Source: Actinoalloteichus hymeniacidonis (GTDB lineage: Bacteria; Actinomycetota; Actinomycetes; Mycobacteriales; Pseudonocardiaceae). Taken from it: a stretch of DNA of 64,000 bases. Positions 8,012 to 16,687 of this stretch are shown here, piece by piece. The notes below the pieces were generated by a model, which was not told where the DNA came from, did no database searches, and worked only from the letters and a program-made list of their open reading frames with translations. The translations under genes and the position numbers were made by a program. The DNA is taken from NCBI RefSeq assembly GCF_014203365.1, contig NZ_JACHIS010000001.1, forward strand, positions 3,906,001 through 3,970,000, given 5' to 3'. Every line of letters begins with the position of its first letter. Within the stretch, counting starts at the first letter, position 1.

Positions 8012-8719
8012 TCAGTGCCACCGGCCCCGGCAACGACGTCCGTGGCCCTTGTGCTCGGGCTGGGCCTGAGTGGAGTGTCCGCACTGGTGGTGCCCGCGGT
8101 GCCAACGATGCCCATGCAGGCCTCGGCGCTGCCAGTGCCGCCCATGATCCTCGGATTCGTGACGACGATGCGGGTGCCGGTGGTGGTCATGATGCTCGTG
8201 GTGTCGTTCGCCTCGCTGCTGCTCGCCGTGCAGCGCGTTGACCACCTCGATGGCGCCGGTCAGCAGTGGAACCGCCCACTGCACCATCCGAAGTCGTTGC
8301 TGCAGCGCCACCATCTCCGGGTCGACCTGGTCTGCCTCTTGGTCACCGCGCGCGGACGGCTGATCGGTCATCTCGTCGAGCCTGCGGCCGAGTTGTTTTG
8401 AGTAGACGGTGGCGGCGAGCGCGAGACCGGTCAGCGCGGCCTTGACCGCACTGGAAGCGGCGACACTGCGATGCTCGGCGATCCGCTGGCGATTGGCCCT
8501 GGTCAACGCGATACCGCCGAGCAGATGCGTACCGATCGCCAAGGCATTGAACGGGGCCCATCGTCGCCACCCCGCCGTCACGATGTGAATTCTCTCGGTG
8601 GCGGAGGAGCTCTCCTCCGATGCGCCGGTGAGCCCGACCGCGCCCATGAGCGACCCGCCGAACCACGCGGCGAGCCCGACATCGTGTACGGCGCGGACCA
8701 CGGTGTTCCGATGCGACAT
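8012..8719 (-). CDS. membrane protein with histidine-rich C-terminal tail
   Basis: A 235-residue protein with three or four hydrophobic segments in the first 150 residues (around HDVGLAAWFGGSLMGAVGL, PFNALAIGTHLLGGIAL and AALTGLALAATVYS, then VPLLTGAIEVVNAL). The last 65 residues contain about 20 histidines in runs such as HHEHHDHH and HRWHRGHH, with two cysteines. The N-terminal part resembles a family of small actinobacterial membrane proteins of unknown function; the His tail suggests metal binding. GGGAGGT just before the ATG at 8719 fixes the start. A SigB-type promoter candidate lies at 8756-8781. Natural function unknown. Confidence 0.75.
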   Translation of the reverse strand: MSHRNTVVRAVHDVGLAAWFGGSLMGAVGLTGASEESSSATERIHIVTAGWRRWAPFNALAIGTHLLGGIALTRANRQRIAEHRSVAASSAVKAALTGLALAATVYSKQLGRRLDEMTDQPSARGDQEADQVDPEMVALQQRLRMVQWAVPLLTGAIEVVNALHGEQQRGERHHEHHDHHRHPHRRHESEDHGRHWQRRGLHGHRWHRGHHQCGHSTQAQPEHKGHGRRCRGRWH

Positions 8720-8755
8720 CAACTACCTCCCCAGACCGGATGCGATAGGCACCGG

Positions 8756-8781
8756 ATACCCGCAGGCGCCGCAGACCATCC
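8756..8781 (-). promoter_or_regulatory. SigB/SigF-type promoter candidate for the His-tailed membrane protein
   Basis: On the minus strand GGAT, 16 bases, GGGTAT: a match to GNNT-N14-16-GGGTA(C/T). It ends 36 bases before the ATG at 8719. Confidence 0.5.
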
Positions 8782-8839
8782 GGGAGTCGGCCGATGATTC
8801 GCGCGAGTCCCGAACCGGCGGGCACGCCGAGGTATCGCC

Positions 8840-9127
8840 TCAGACCGTGGTGGAGCCGACCAGTCGCTCCTGCAATTCGTGCAGGAAGTTCTCGTCCAGG
8901 TGAACCAGCCAATCGAGGTCGATGTCGTGTTCGATGTCGCCGCCACGCTCCGCCAGCACGCCGACGGCCGCCTCGACGAGTCGTCGACCGTCGGCATCGG
9001 AGAGCCCGATCCGGGCCGGGAAGGTCACGCTGTACACGACCAGGTGGTGGGTCGTCTGCTGGGCCCGATGCATCACCACGGCGTAGGTGCCCTCACGCAT
9101 CTCCCGCGCTTCGATCCACTGGTCCAT
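8840..9127 (-). CDS. small acidic protein of unknown function
   Basis: A 95-residue product starting MDQWIEAREMREGTYAVV. It has a beta-strand-like middle (HHLVVYSVTFPARIGLSD) and an acidic helix ending in LQERLVGSTTV; no membrane segment, no recognised domain. GGGGGAGGA lies eight bases before the ATG at 9127; an ATG two codons upstream is too close to that site. The gene is preceded by a SigB-type promoter candidate, as are its neighbours, so a stress-related role is inferred from context only. Confidence 0.7.
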   Translation of the reverse strand: MDQWIEAREMREGTYAVVMHRAQQTTHHLVVYSVTFPARIGLSDADGRRLVEAAVGVLAERGGDIEHDIDLDWLVHLDENFLHELQERLVGSTTV

Positions 9128-9168
9128 GGTCATGGTCCTCCCCCGCGTGGGTACGTTGTTCCTCCGTC

Positions 9169-9194
9169 CTACCCAGTGCTCCGCACCACTACAC
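9169..9194 (-). promoter_or_regulatory. SigB/SigF-type promoter candidate for the small acidic protein
   Basis: Minus strand GTGT, 16 bases, GGGTAG. It lies about 40 bases before the start at 9127. Confidence 0.45.
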
Positions 9195-9370
9195 CGGGCT
9201 GCCCTCGCCTGGAGGTAGCTCGATCAGGCGAACATCGCGTGAACCTCTTGAAAGCTGTGACGGATCTCGGGACCGCGTGGTGTTCGCCGAGGTGCGATGC
9301 CCACCCGAGAGCACGCGTAGGTGCGGCCAGCCGGATCCACTCCGACCGACCGCACCGTGATGAGAACCGA

Positions 9371-9922
9371 TCAGTGCCCGTACACGGGCCCCGAACCAGG
9401 TCGGTGCGACCTGGTGGCGTCGGTCGCCGAGGACTCGGACGGCCTCGACGCATCGATCGTGTCCGACGACCGATCCTGGCGGCTACCCGGCAGCAGGGCC
9501 AGCAGGAGCAGGCCGAGGCCGGTAAGGAGGTGCAGCCAGTTGTCCGCGCCGTTCATCGGGAAGAAGTTCGCCGTGCTCTGCTGGTCGACCAGCGCGCCGT
9601 AGAGGCCCAGCGCCAGCAGAACCACACCACCACCGATCAGCATGCCCTTGGCGGCAGCCGCCGCACGTCCTGCGGCCAGCAGCGCGGCACCGAGGATGAG
9701 GTGCAGGATGTTATGCAGGACCGACACCTGGAAGATGCCGAACAGCATCGCCTCGGACTCGTGTCCCGCGAACTGCATCGTGTCGTAGTTGGTGGTGATG
9801 CCGGGAATGAATCCCAACACACCGAGTAGCAGGAAGATCGTTCCCACGACCCGTGCCGCAGTGGTGGCTGCGGACGTGGACGGGCTCGCGTCGGCAGCAC
9901 GCGCCCCGTGAGTCTGAACCAT
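9371..9922 (-). CDS. DUF4383 family membrane protein
   Basis: A 183-residue integral membrane protein with four hydrophobic helices: VVGTIFLLLGVLGFIPG, HNILHLILGAALLAAG, LIGGGVVLLALGLYGAL and NWLHLLTGLGLLLLALLPG. The spacing and the conserved N-Y-D and HNxLHxxxG motifs match DUF4383, a family common in actinobacteria and often induced by stress but without a biochemical assignment. Short polar tails are likely cytoplasmic. A SigB-type promoter candidate precedes it. Function unknown. Confidence 0.85.
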   Translation of the reverse strand: MVQTHGARAADASPSTSAATTAARVVGTIFLLLGVLGFIPGITTNYDTMQFAGHESEAMLFGIFQVSVLHNILHLILGAALLAAGRAAAAAKGMLIGGGVVLLALGLYGALVDQQSTANFFPMNGADNWLHLLTGLGLLLLALLPGSRQDRSSDTIDASRPSESSATDATRSHRPGSGPVYGH

Positions 9923-9971
9923 CGCCCCTCCCTTGGGTCCGAAGTGAGTTCTCGATCCGTACGTCTAGCGG

Positions 9972-9997
9972 CTACCCGAACGCCCTCCCCGATAACC
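9972..9997 (-). promoter_or_regulatory. SigB/SigF-type promoter candidate for the DUF4383 gene
   Basis: Minus strand GGTT, 16 bases, GGGTAG, ending about 49 bases before the ATG at 9922. Confidence 0.5.
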
Positions 9998-10052
9998 CGA
10001 TGGGGCGGCCAGGCACGGCACCCAGGCCGGACCTCGCCAGGCGGCGGCAACC

Positions 10053-10077
10053 GTTTCGGGCGGGCGGGCCCGGGTAA
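10053..10077 (+). promoter_or_regulatory. SigB/SigF-type promoter candidate for clpC-like gene
   Basis: GTTT at 10053-10056, 15 bases, GGGTAA at 10072-10077: matches the GTTT-N15-17-GGGTA consensus of mycobacterial SigF. It is 65 bases upstream of the ATG at 10143 and would drive the unfoldase and acetate kinase together. Confidence 0.6.
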
Positions 10078-10142
10078 TCCCGGGCCTGCACACGCCCGAG
10101 GGCTCGGACGCGCGGATCCAACGCGGGATAGGGGAGCTGACC

Positions 10143-12701
10143 ATGACCGGTCTCGGCGATGCGGGCGGTTTCGGGGCGAACCCCTTCGAGGAGTTCCTCG
10201 CCCGCTTCTTCGGCTCCACCGATCCGCGCCACGGCGTGCGACGGGTCGACTTCACCCGCCTGATGAGCGAGCAGGCCCGGCAGATGGTCGTCGCCGCCGC
10301 CCAGCACACGGCGGAGCGCGGCCGCGACGATCTCGATGCCGAACAGCTGCTGTGGGCCGCGACGCGCGCAGAGTCGACCCGCGAGCTGCTCAGCCGAGCG
10401 GGCACCGATCCCGATCTGCTGGCCAGTCGTATCGACGAGCAGACGCCTCCGGGTGGGCATCAGCAGGCCGCGCCGATGCTGACCCCGGCCGCCAAGCGCG
10501 CGCTACTGGACTCCTACCAGCTCTCCCGGGGCCTGGGCTCCTCCTACATCGGACCGGAACATCTGTTGTTGGCCTTGGCCGCCAATCCCGATTCCGGTGC
10601 CGGGCGACTTCTCTCCGCCGCCAGGATCACCCCGGAGGCACTGCGTTCGGCCGCCGAGGGCCGGGCGAACAACACTCCCCCCGGCGGCACGGCGCCCTCG
10701 GCCGCAGGCGCGTCGACGACCCCGAGTCAGACTCCGACGCTCGACCAGTTCGGCCAGGACCTCACGGATCTGGCCCGGCAGGGCAGGCTCGATCCCGTGG
10801 TGGGTCGGGCCGACGAGATCGAGCAGACGATCGAGGTGCTGTCCCGACGCACCAAGAACAATCCGGTGCTGATCGGGGAGGCGGGCGTCGGCAAGACGGC
10901 CATCGTGGAGGGACTGGCCCAGCGCATCCACGATGGCGAGGTGCCGGATTCCCTGATGGGTCGCCGTGTCGTCGAGTTGAGCCTGGCCGGTCTGGTAGCG
11001 GGGACCCGATTCCGAGGGGACTTCGAGGAGCGGATGCGCAAGGTCGTCGACGAGATCAGGGAGGACGAACGCCTGATCATCTTCATCGACGAGCTGCACA
11101 CCATGGTCGGAGCCGGTGCGGGTGCCGAGGGCGGCATGGACGCGGGCAATCTGCTCAAGCCGGCCTTGGCCCGAGGCGAGCTGCATGTCATCGGGGCCAC
11201 CACCCTCGAGGAATACCGGCGCACGGTGGAGAAGGACGCGGCGTTGGAACGCCGGTTCCAACCCATCACCGTGTCCGAACCGGGAGTCGAGGACGCGGTG
11301 ACGATCCTGCGCGGGCTGCGGGACCGCTACGAGGCGCATCATCAGGTCCGCTACACCGATGAGGCGTTGGAGGCGGCCGTGGTGCTGTCCGATCGGTACA
11401 TCAACGACCGGCACCTGCCCGACAAGGCCATCGACCTGATCGACCAGGCGGGCGCCCGGCGCCAGCTGCGTCGGAGCACGCCGCCGGGGGACGTCCGAGG
11501 TCTGGAGCAGCAGCTCGACCAGCTCGCCAGGGACAAGGACGAGGCGGTCGCCCAGGAGCAGTACGAGAAGGCATCCCAGCTGCGGGACCGGATGCAGTCG
11601 GTGCGCACCGAGATCAGCGAGGCCAGGATGCCGCCGAGTGGGTCGGTGACCGAGGTCAGCGTGGGCGACATCGCCGAGGTGGTGGCCCGGGCGACCGGCA
11701 TCCCGGTCAACCAGCTGACCGAGGAGGAACGCGATCGACTCCTGCGGCTGGAGGACCGACTGCACGAGCGGGTCATCGGCCAGCGCGATGCCGTCTCGAC
11801 CGTCGCCGAGGCGATCCGACGGTCCCGCTCGGGCCTCGGCGACCCGAGGCGGCCGGTGGCGAGCCTGCTGTTCCTCGGGCCGACCGGGGTGGGTAAGACC
11901 GAACTGGCCAAGGCCCTCACCGACACCATGTACGGCGACGAGGACCGGATGATCCGGCTGGATATGAGCGAGTTCCAGGAACGGCACACGATCAGCAGGC
12001 TGGTCGGCGCCCCGCCCGGTTACGTGGGCTACGGCGAGGCGGGGGAACTCACCGAGCCGGTGCGGCGCAGGCCCTATTCGCTGGTGTTGCTCGACGAGAT
12101 CGAGAAGGCGCATCCGGACCTGTTCAATCTGCTGCTGCAGATCCTGGACGACGGGCGCCTGACCGACAGCGAGGGCCGCACCGTCGACTTCCGCAACACC
12201 GTGTTGATCATGACCTCCAATCTGGGTTCGGATCTGCTCGGCAAGGCGACCACCCTGGGTTTCCAGAGCGGCACCGGCGACGGCGACGCCGACCTGCGCC
12301 AACGGCTGACCGCCCGGCTACGCGAGTCCTTCCGACCGGAGTTCATCAACCGCATCGACGAGATCATCATCTTCCGACGACTCGACGCCCGGGAGTTGCA
12401 CGAGGTCACCGAGCTGCTTCTGGAGGACACCCGCAACAGGTTGAACGACATGGACATCACCGTGGAGTTCGACGAGGACGCCGTGCGGCTGATCGCCGAA
12501 CACGGCCACCAGCCGGAGTTCGGGGCCCGTCCGATGCGGCGCACCATCCAACGCGAGGTGGACAACCCCCTCGCCGCCCGACTGCTGGACGGTTCGCTAC
12601 AGGCGGGCGGCCACGTCCGGGTGTCGGCGGCAGACGAGGAGTTGGACTTCCGCATCCATCAACCCGCCGAGGAGCAGCAGGGCACCGACGACCAGCGGTG
12701 A
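10143..12701 (+). CDS. clpC: ClpC-type AAA+ unfoldase (Clp/Hsp100, two ATPase domains)
   Basis: The 852-residue protein has a short Gly/Phe-rich lead, a Clp N-domain to about residue 150, AAA module 1 (Walker A GEAGVGKT, Walker [10 protein letters not shown]), a UVR-like coiled segment ([13 protein letters not shown]) and AAA module 2 (Walker [31 protein letters not shown]). The LGF tripeptide after DLLGKATT occupies the place of the ClpP-docking loop, so it should feed ClpP rather than act like ClpB; the long ClpB middle domain is missing. It differs from housekeeping ClpC1 in its N-terminal sequence, so it is probably an additional, stress-induced copy. The SigF-type promoter upstream supports this. 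The acetate kinase gene follows immediately. Confidence 0.9.
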   Translation: MTGLGDAGGFGANPFEEFLARFFGSTDPRHGVRRVDFTRLMSEQARQMVVAAAQHTAERGRDDLDAEQLLWAATRAESTRELLSRAGTDPDLLASRIDEQTPPGGHQQAAPMLTPAAKRALLDSYQLSRGLGSSYIGPEHLLLALAANPDSGAGRLLSAARITPEALRSAAEGRANNTPPGGTAPSAAGASTTPSQTPTLDQFGQDLTDLARQGRLDPVVGRADEIEQTIEVLSRRTKNNPVLIGEAGVGKTAIVEGLAQRIHDGEVPDSLMGRRVVELSLAGLVAGTRFRGDFEERMRKVVDEIREDERLIIFIDELHTMVGAGAGAEGGMDAGNLLKPALARGELHVIGATTLEEYRRTVEKDAALERRFQPITVSEPGVEDAVTILRGLRDRYEAHHQVRYTDEALEAAVVLSDRYINDRHLPDKAIDLIDQAGARRQLRRSTPPGDVRGLEQQLDQLARDKDEAVAQEQYEKASQLRDRMQSVRTEISEARMPPSGSVTEVSVGDIAEVVARATGIPVNQLTEEERDRLLRLEDRLHERVIGQRDAVSTVAEAIRRSRSGLGDPRRPVASLLFLGPTGVGKTELAKALTDTMYGDEDRMIRLDMSEFQERHTISRLVGAPPGYVGYGEAGELTEPVRRRPYSLVLLDEIEKAHPDLFNLLLQILDDGRLTDSEGRTVDFRNTVLIMTSNLGSDLLGKATTLGFQSGTGDGDADLRQRLTARLRESFRPEFINRIDEIIIFRRLDARELHEVTELLLEDTRNRLNDMDITVEFDEDAVRLIAEHGHQPEFGARPMRRTIQREVDNPLAARLLDGSLQAGGHVRVSAADEELDFRIHQPAEEQQGTDDQR

Positions 12702-12745
12702 CGACGTCGGTCCACCGCAGGCCGGGCGAGGAGCAGGAGGCAGCT

Positions 12746-13858
12746 GTGACCACCGTGCTGACGGTGAACGCCGGATCGAGCAGCCTGAAGAGCCACCTGG
12801 TCGACGCCGAACACGAGACGGTGCTGGCGGAACGCACCATCTCGCACCTGCCCTCCCGCGAGGAGACACACGAGCTGCTGGACGGGCTGCTCGACGAGGC
12901 GTCCCACAGCGGCGTCGAGGTGGACGCCGTCGCCCACCGGCTGGTCCATGGGGGAAGCGAGGTCCGGAAGGCCACACTCGCCGACGAGGACTCGATCCGG
13001 GCCGCGTGGCAGGCGGCCTCACTGGCCCCCGCCCATGTCCCCGCCGCGCTGCACCTGCTGGAGTACACCCGGGACCGCCTGCCCGACCGGCCGCAGGTGT
13101 TGTGCCCGGACACCGCCTTTCACGTGGGGCTGCCCGAGGAGGCGGCGACCTATCCGCTGCCCGCGCGGTGGCGGGAGCGGTTCGGCCTGCGACGTTACGG
13201 CTTCCACGGACTGTCGTTCCAGTGGGCGACCCGTCGAGCCGCCGCGCTGTTGCCCGGGGCGGCCGATCGGCTGTTGCTGGCGCATCTCGGTGGCGGGGCG
13301 TCCGTCTGCGCGGTTCGAGGTGGGCGCAGCATGGACACGTCGATGGGGTTCACCCCGTTGGAGGGGCTCCCGATGACCACGCGCTCCGGCAGCGTCGATC
13401 CCGGCATGTTGCTGTGGTTGCTCACCAAGGAGGATCCGCTGACCTCGGCAGACCTCGCCGACGGCCTGTACCACCGGTCCGGCCTGCTCGGTCTGTCCAA
13501 CGGCCGCTCCGCAGACACCCGCGATCTGGTGGCCGCTGCGGCGGAGGGCGACACGGCGTCGGAGCTGGCGCTGGCCGTCTTCGCACACCGGACCGCCAGG
13601 GAACTGGCGGGTTGCGCGACCGCACTCGACCGGATCGACGCCGTGGTGTTCACGGGAGAGATCGGTTGGGACCAGCCGGAGGTCCGCTCCGCCGTCTGCG
13701 CGCGGCTCGCCTTGCTGGGGGTGTCCGACTCCCTGTCGGGCAACCGATCGAACGACGGGCTGATCAGTGAGCAGGGCGCGGCGGTACCGGTCCTGGTGAT
13801 CCAGACCAGGGAGGAACTATCGCTGGCCGCCGAGGCCGCCGCCATCGTGCGGCGGTGA
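12746..13858 (+). CDS. ackA: acetate/propionate kinase
   Basis: A 370-residue ASKHA-fold kinase interconverting acetyl phosphate plus ADP and acetate plus ATP. Signatures: NAGSSSLK near the N-terminus, VAHRLVHGG, CPDTAFH, LRRYGFHGLSF, LAHLGGGASVCAV and DTSMGFTPLEGLPM. FHGLSFQW replaces the more common FHGTSH, a variant I associate with actinobacterial homologues. The GTG at 12746 has AGGAGG seven bases before it; an upstream GTG overlapping the clpC stop is less likely. No phosphotransacetylase or phosphoketolase gene is nearby, so the source of acetyl phosphate is unclear. Position directly after the unfoldase suggests cotranscription from the stress promoter. Confidence 0.9.
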   Translation: MTTVLTVNAGSSSLKSHLVDAEHETVLAERTISHLPSREETHELLDGLLDEASHSGVEVDAVAHRLVHGGSEVRKATLADEDSIRAAWQAASLAPAHVPAALHLLEYTRDRLPDRPQVLCPDTAFHVGLPEEAATYPLPARWRERFGLRRYGFHGLSFQWATRRAAALLPGAADRLLLAHLGGGASVCAVRGGRSMDTSMGFTPLEGLPMTTRSGSVDPGMLLWLLTKEDPLTSADLADGLYHRSGLLGLSNGRSADTRDLVAAAAEGDTASELALAVFAHRTARELAGCATALDRIDAVVFTGEIGWDQPEVRSAVCARLALLGVSDSLSGNRSNDGLISEQGAAVPVLVIQTREELSLAAEAAAIVRR

Positions 13859-13889
13859 CCGCGCCCGCCGGTGTTCGGCGCATCGGCGT

Positions 13890-14624
13890 CTACTCCCGCC
13901 GGTGCGGGTCGCGCGGTTCGAGGTCGTAGACCGCATAGGCGGAGTGCAGCACGGGCTGGGCGACGTTGCGGACCCGTACTCCGCCCGGTGTCGTGCCGTG
14001 CTCGGTGCCGTAATGCGCGTGTCCGTGCAGTGCCAGCGCGCAGTCCGCCTCGTCGATCGCCTCGGCGAGGTGATACGAGCCCAGGAAGGGATAGATCTCC
14101 AGCGGTTCGCCTCGCAGCGTGTCGGTGACCGGCGAGTAGTGCGTCAACGCGAGCCGGACGTCGACGTCCAGTGCGAGCAGTGCCCGGCGCAGGCGCCCGG
14201 CGATCGCCGTCGTGTGGTCGATGAACGCCTTCATCTCGGGTTCGCCGAACGCGGTGCCACACCGGCCCGCGAAACCACCGCCGAAGCCCTTCACCCCGGC
14301 GATCCCGACGCTGAGACCTGCGATGGTGAAGACCACCGAGTCGCCTTCGAGCACCGTGATCCCGTGTGCGGCCAGCACACGACCGACCTCGTCCTGCTGA
14401 TCGGAGTGATAGTCGTGGTTTCCCAGCACCGCGACCACCGGCACGCCGAGCTCGGCGAACTCCTCGCCGACGGTCCGGGCCTCGTCGAGGGTGCCGTGTC
14501 GGGTGAGATCCCCGGCGAGCAGCAGCAGATCGGCCTGCCGTGCCACCGAGTTCAGCGCCGGGCGCAGGGTCCCCGCCGTGGACGGGTCGAGATGCACATC
14601 GCCCACGGCGGCGATGCGGATCAC
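13890..14624 (-). CDS. calcineurin-like metallophosphoesterase
   Basis: A 244-residue cytoplasmic phosphoesterase with the dimetal motifs in order: GDVHLD at residues 8-13, LAGDLTRHG, LGNHDYH and LHGHAHYG. These bind two divalent metals and cleave phosphomono- or diesters; the substrate cannot be read from the sequence. Its GTG start overlaps the stop of the BON-domain gene (GTGA), so translation is coupled. It is the last gene of a four-gene operon preceded by a SigF-type promoter. The 3' end is convergent with ackA. Confidence 0.85.
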   Translation of the reverse strand: MIRIAAVGDVHLDPSTAGTLRPALNSVARQADLLLLAGDLTRHGTLDEARTVGEEFAELGVPVVAVLGNHDYHSDQQDEVGRVLAAHGITVLEGDSVVFTIAGLSVGIAGVKGFGGGFAGRCGTAFGEPEMKAFIDHTTAIAGRLRRALLALDVDVRLALTHYSPVTDTLRGEPLEIYPFLGSYHLAEAIDEADCALALHGHAHYGTEHGTTPGGVRVRNVAQPVLHSAYAVYDLEPRDPHRRE

Positions 14625-14887
14625 CGAAGCTCCTCGGCCGTGGACGGCCCGCGTGCCTCGGTCACCCGCACCCGGTTGTGCACCTGGAGCCCTGCACCGG
14701 CATCACGGGCGACCTCGGTCAACGCTTGTGCGCGCGCCGCACCGGTCACCTCGCCATCGAGGTATGCCACGTCGGCGCGAACGCTGACCTGGACGCCCAG
14801 TTCCGAGGTACGCGGATCCGAGGCCAGGGCCTGGCGAATCTGTTCCACCGCGTACTGCGGTGGCTCCGGCTGGTTCCGTTCGCTCAT
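14621..14887 (-). CDS. BON-domain protein
   Basis: An 88-residue protein that is essentially one BON domain: helix around YAVEQIRQALASDP, then strand VSVRADVAYLDGEV, helix RAQALTEVARD and strand VHNRVRV. BON domains bind phospholipids or ligands, and in OsmY-type proteins they are stress-related. No signal peptide is seen, so this one is probably cytoplasmic. The ATG at 14887 overlaps the stop of the nucleotidyltransferase gene (TGATG), and the 3' end overlaps the phosphoesterase start. Confidence 0.82.
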   Translation of the reverse strand: MSERNQPEPPQYAVEQIRQALASDPRTSELGVQVSVRADVAYLDGEVTGAARAQALTEVARDAGAGLQVHNRVRVTEARGPSTAEELR

Positions 14888-15483
14888 CACGACCTCCGCT
14901 TCACTCCGGTCTCGGCCACCGCCAATCTGTCGATCAGCAGTAGGAAGGCGGCGGCATACGGCGATGTCTCGGTCGCAGCCTCGACCTTCGCCCAATCGAC
15001 CTGCTCACGCAGCGCACGGGCAGGCGGTAGCGCCTCGGTGAAGTCGCACCGATGCGGGCCGAAGACGAGCAGCTTGTCGATCACGACGTCGGTGGCCGTG
15101 ACCACCGGAGCCAGCACCGCGCCCACTCGCATCGGCTCGGCACGGTTCAGAGTCTCGTCCGTCACCGGACGCTCGTTCGGCCGGTGGATCAGGTCGACGA
15201 GCACCTCTCCGTCGTAGACCTTGGACAGCCAGTCCTCGGGTGGATCGACCGCTCGCAGACCGGCCTCGACCAGGACTTCGACCGCCTTGTCGACATCGCC
15301 GAGTCGCAGAAGCAGGTCCACATCGTGATCGGTCTCGGGTCCGCCCCTGGCATAGACCGCGAGCCCGCCCGTCACCGCGAACGGGATCCGGTGCGCCTGC
15401 AGAGTGGTGGCGACGCGCGTCAGTGTCCGCACCAGCCGATCGACCTGCGATGCGTCCATCATGAGGCGTGAATCGGTACTCAT
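14887..15483 (-). CDS. nucleotidyltransferase-fold protein (MNT/AbiEii-like)
   Basis: The 198-residue product shows the minimal nucleotidyltransferase signature: FAVTGGLAVYARGGPETDHDVDLLL, with the GG loop and the D-x-D metal pair, then a third acidic strand (GEVLVDLIHR). Such proteins transfer NMP to proteins or small molecules; some are antitoxin or toxin components. The start at 15483 follows GGAGGG by eight bases. No HEPN partner is seen, so a toxin-antitoxin role is not supported. Coupled to a BON protein and a phosphoesterase in a stress-promoter operon, it may act in a nucleotidyl modification/removal cycle, which is speculation. Confidence 0.78.
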   Translation of the reverse strand: MSTDSRLMMDASQVDRLVRTLTRVATTLQAHRIPFAVTGGLAVYARGGPETDHDVDLLLRLGDVDKAVEVLVEAGLRAVDPPEDWLSKVYDGEVLVDLIHRPNERPVTDETLNRAEPMRVGAVLAPVVTATDVVIDKLLVFGPHRCDFTEALPPARALREQVDWAKVEAATETSPYAAAFLLLIDRLAVAETGVKRRS

Positions 15484-15516
15484 CGACGACACCCTCCGCT
15501 GTGTTGCGCGGCCTGA

Positions 15517-15744
15517 TCAGGCCGCGCTGCGAGGAGACGGAGTCTCGACCACCGCCTCGATCGTCTCCGATACGACGGTCGTCGGTCGCGTCACCGAGGC
15601 GATCGCATCGGACAACACCTGAGCGAATTCCGCCGTGATCACCTGGCCACGACGTACCGTCACCTCGATCGTTCCCGAGTCGGAGCGGCGTACCGCGACC
15701 GAACCGGGGATGTCGTCGGAGACGGTGAAGAGCACAGCCTGCAT
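15517..15744 (-). CDS. small protein of unknown function, first gene of stress operon
   Basis: A 75-residue product beginning MQAVLFTVSDDIPGSVAVRR, mostly beta-strand and helix with no membrane segment and no recognised domain. GGGAGGCA precedes the ATG at a good distance. It is the first gene after the SigF-type promoter at 15807-15832 and is followed by the nucleotidyltransferase, BON and phosphoesterase genes with short gaps. Confidence 0.7.
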   Translation of the reverse strand: MQAVLFTVSDDIPGSVAVRRSDSGTIEVTVRRGQVITAEFAQVLSDAIASVTRPTTVVSETIEAVVETPSPRSAA

Positions 15745-15806
15745 ATCCTGCCTCCCGAGACCGAAATCCCTGATCGGGTGACGATCCTCACCCGATGTCG
15801 TATTCG

Positions 15807-15832
15807 GTACCCTCGGCTCGGCGAAGCCAAAC
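15807..15832 (-). promoter_or_regulatory. SigB/SigF-type promoter candidate for the nucleotidyltransferase operon
   Basis: Minus strand GTTT, 16 bases, GGGTAC: a full consensus match. It ends about 60 bases before the ATG at 15744. Confidence 0.6.
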
Positions 15833-15904
15833 GGTGCGCCTGAGCGGCTCGTGGCCGAGGAGCGCCTGCTGGGTCTCCCCTACGGGCAGGACCGACGCAG
15901 CGGA

Positions 15905-16687
15905 TCAGCTGTCGGCGAGCTGCTCTCGCAGGTGCCGCAGCGTCTTGGTCAGGATGCGGGAGACGTGCATCTGCGAGACACCGACCCGTTCGCTGATCTG
16001 GGTCTGTGTCATGTTGCCGAAGAACCGCAGCAACAGCACGGTGCGCTCGCGTTCGGGCAGCGCGGCCAACAACGGGTGCAGTGCCTCGCGGTTCTCCACC
16101 ACCACCATCTCCGGGTCCTCCGCGCCCAGCGTGCTGCTCAGCGCCGGGGAGTCCTCGTCACCCAGCACCTCGTCCAGGGAGGACGACCGGTAGGCATGGC
16201 GGACCTCGAGACCCTCGATGACCTCTTCGCGGGAGATGCCCAGCTTGGCGGCGATCTCATTCGAGGTCGGTGCCCGACCGAGCACCTGGGACAGCTCGCG
16301 GACCACCGCATTGATCGCGAGGTGCAGTTCCTTCAGCCTTCGTGGGAGGTGCACCGACCAGCTGCGGTCCCGGAAGTAGCGGCGTACCTCGCCCATGATG
16401 GTCGGTACCGCGAAGGCCAGGAAGTCGGTGCCCCGCGCGGGATCGAACCGGTCGACGGCCTGGATGAGACCGACATTGGCGACCTGTACGAGATCGTCCA
16501 TCGCCACGCCCCGATTACTGAACCGTTGCGCGATGTGCAGCGCCAACGCCTGATGCTCGGTGATGAGGCGCTCGCGCACCGAACTCCGCCGGGGATCGCC
16601 CTCCGAGATCTCGGTCAGGGTCACGAACAGCGGAAGCAGGTGTTCGTAGGTCTGATCCCGGCTGCTCACCGGCGAGCGCTGAGTCAC
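15905..16687 (-). CDS. sigF: SigB/SigF/SigG-family general stress sigma factor
   Basis: The 260-residue sigma-70 protein has region 2 (ALHIAQRFSNRGVAMDDLVQ, then VGLIQAVDRFDPARGTDFLAFA with the -10-reading helix), region 3 (LGRAPTSNEIAAKLGISREEV) and region 4 (ALPERERTVLLLRFFGNMTQTQISERVGVSQMHVSRI). It lacks region 1.1, like group 3 sigma factors of the SigB/SigF type. The GTG at 16687 overlaps the stop of the RsbW-like gene (GTGA) and follows GGGAGGCGATTCC. Pairing with the ATPase upstream is the usual anti-sigma/sigma arrangement. Six upstream regions in the window match the promoter class recognised by this family. The symbol denotes the family; it may be one of several paralogues. Confidence 0.92.
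   Translation of the reverse strand: MTQRSPVSSRDQTYEHLLPLFVTLTEISEGDPRRSSVRERLITEHQALALHIAQRFSNRGVAMDDLVQVANVGLIQAVDRFDPARGTDFLAFAVPTIMGEVRRYFRDRSWSVHLPRRLKELHLAINAVVRELSQVLGRAPTSNEIAAKLGISREEVIEGLEVRHAYRSSSLDEVLGDEDSPALSSTLGAEDPEMVVVENREALHPLLAALPERERTVLLLRFFGNMTQTQISERVGVSQMHVSRILTKTLRHLREQLADS

Noticed and set aside
14887-15483. Nucleotidyltransferase as half of a HEPN/MNT toxin-antitoxin pair
   Set aside because: No HEPN-type or other toxin gene is adjacent; neighbours are BON and phosphoesterase genes behind a stress promoter.
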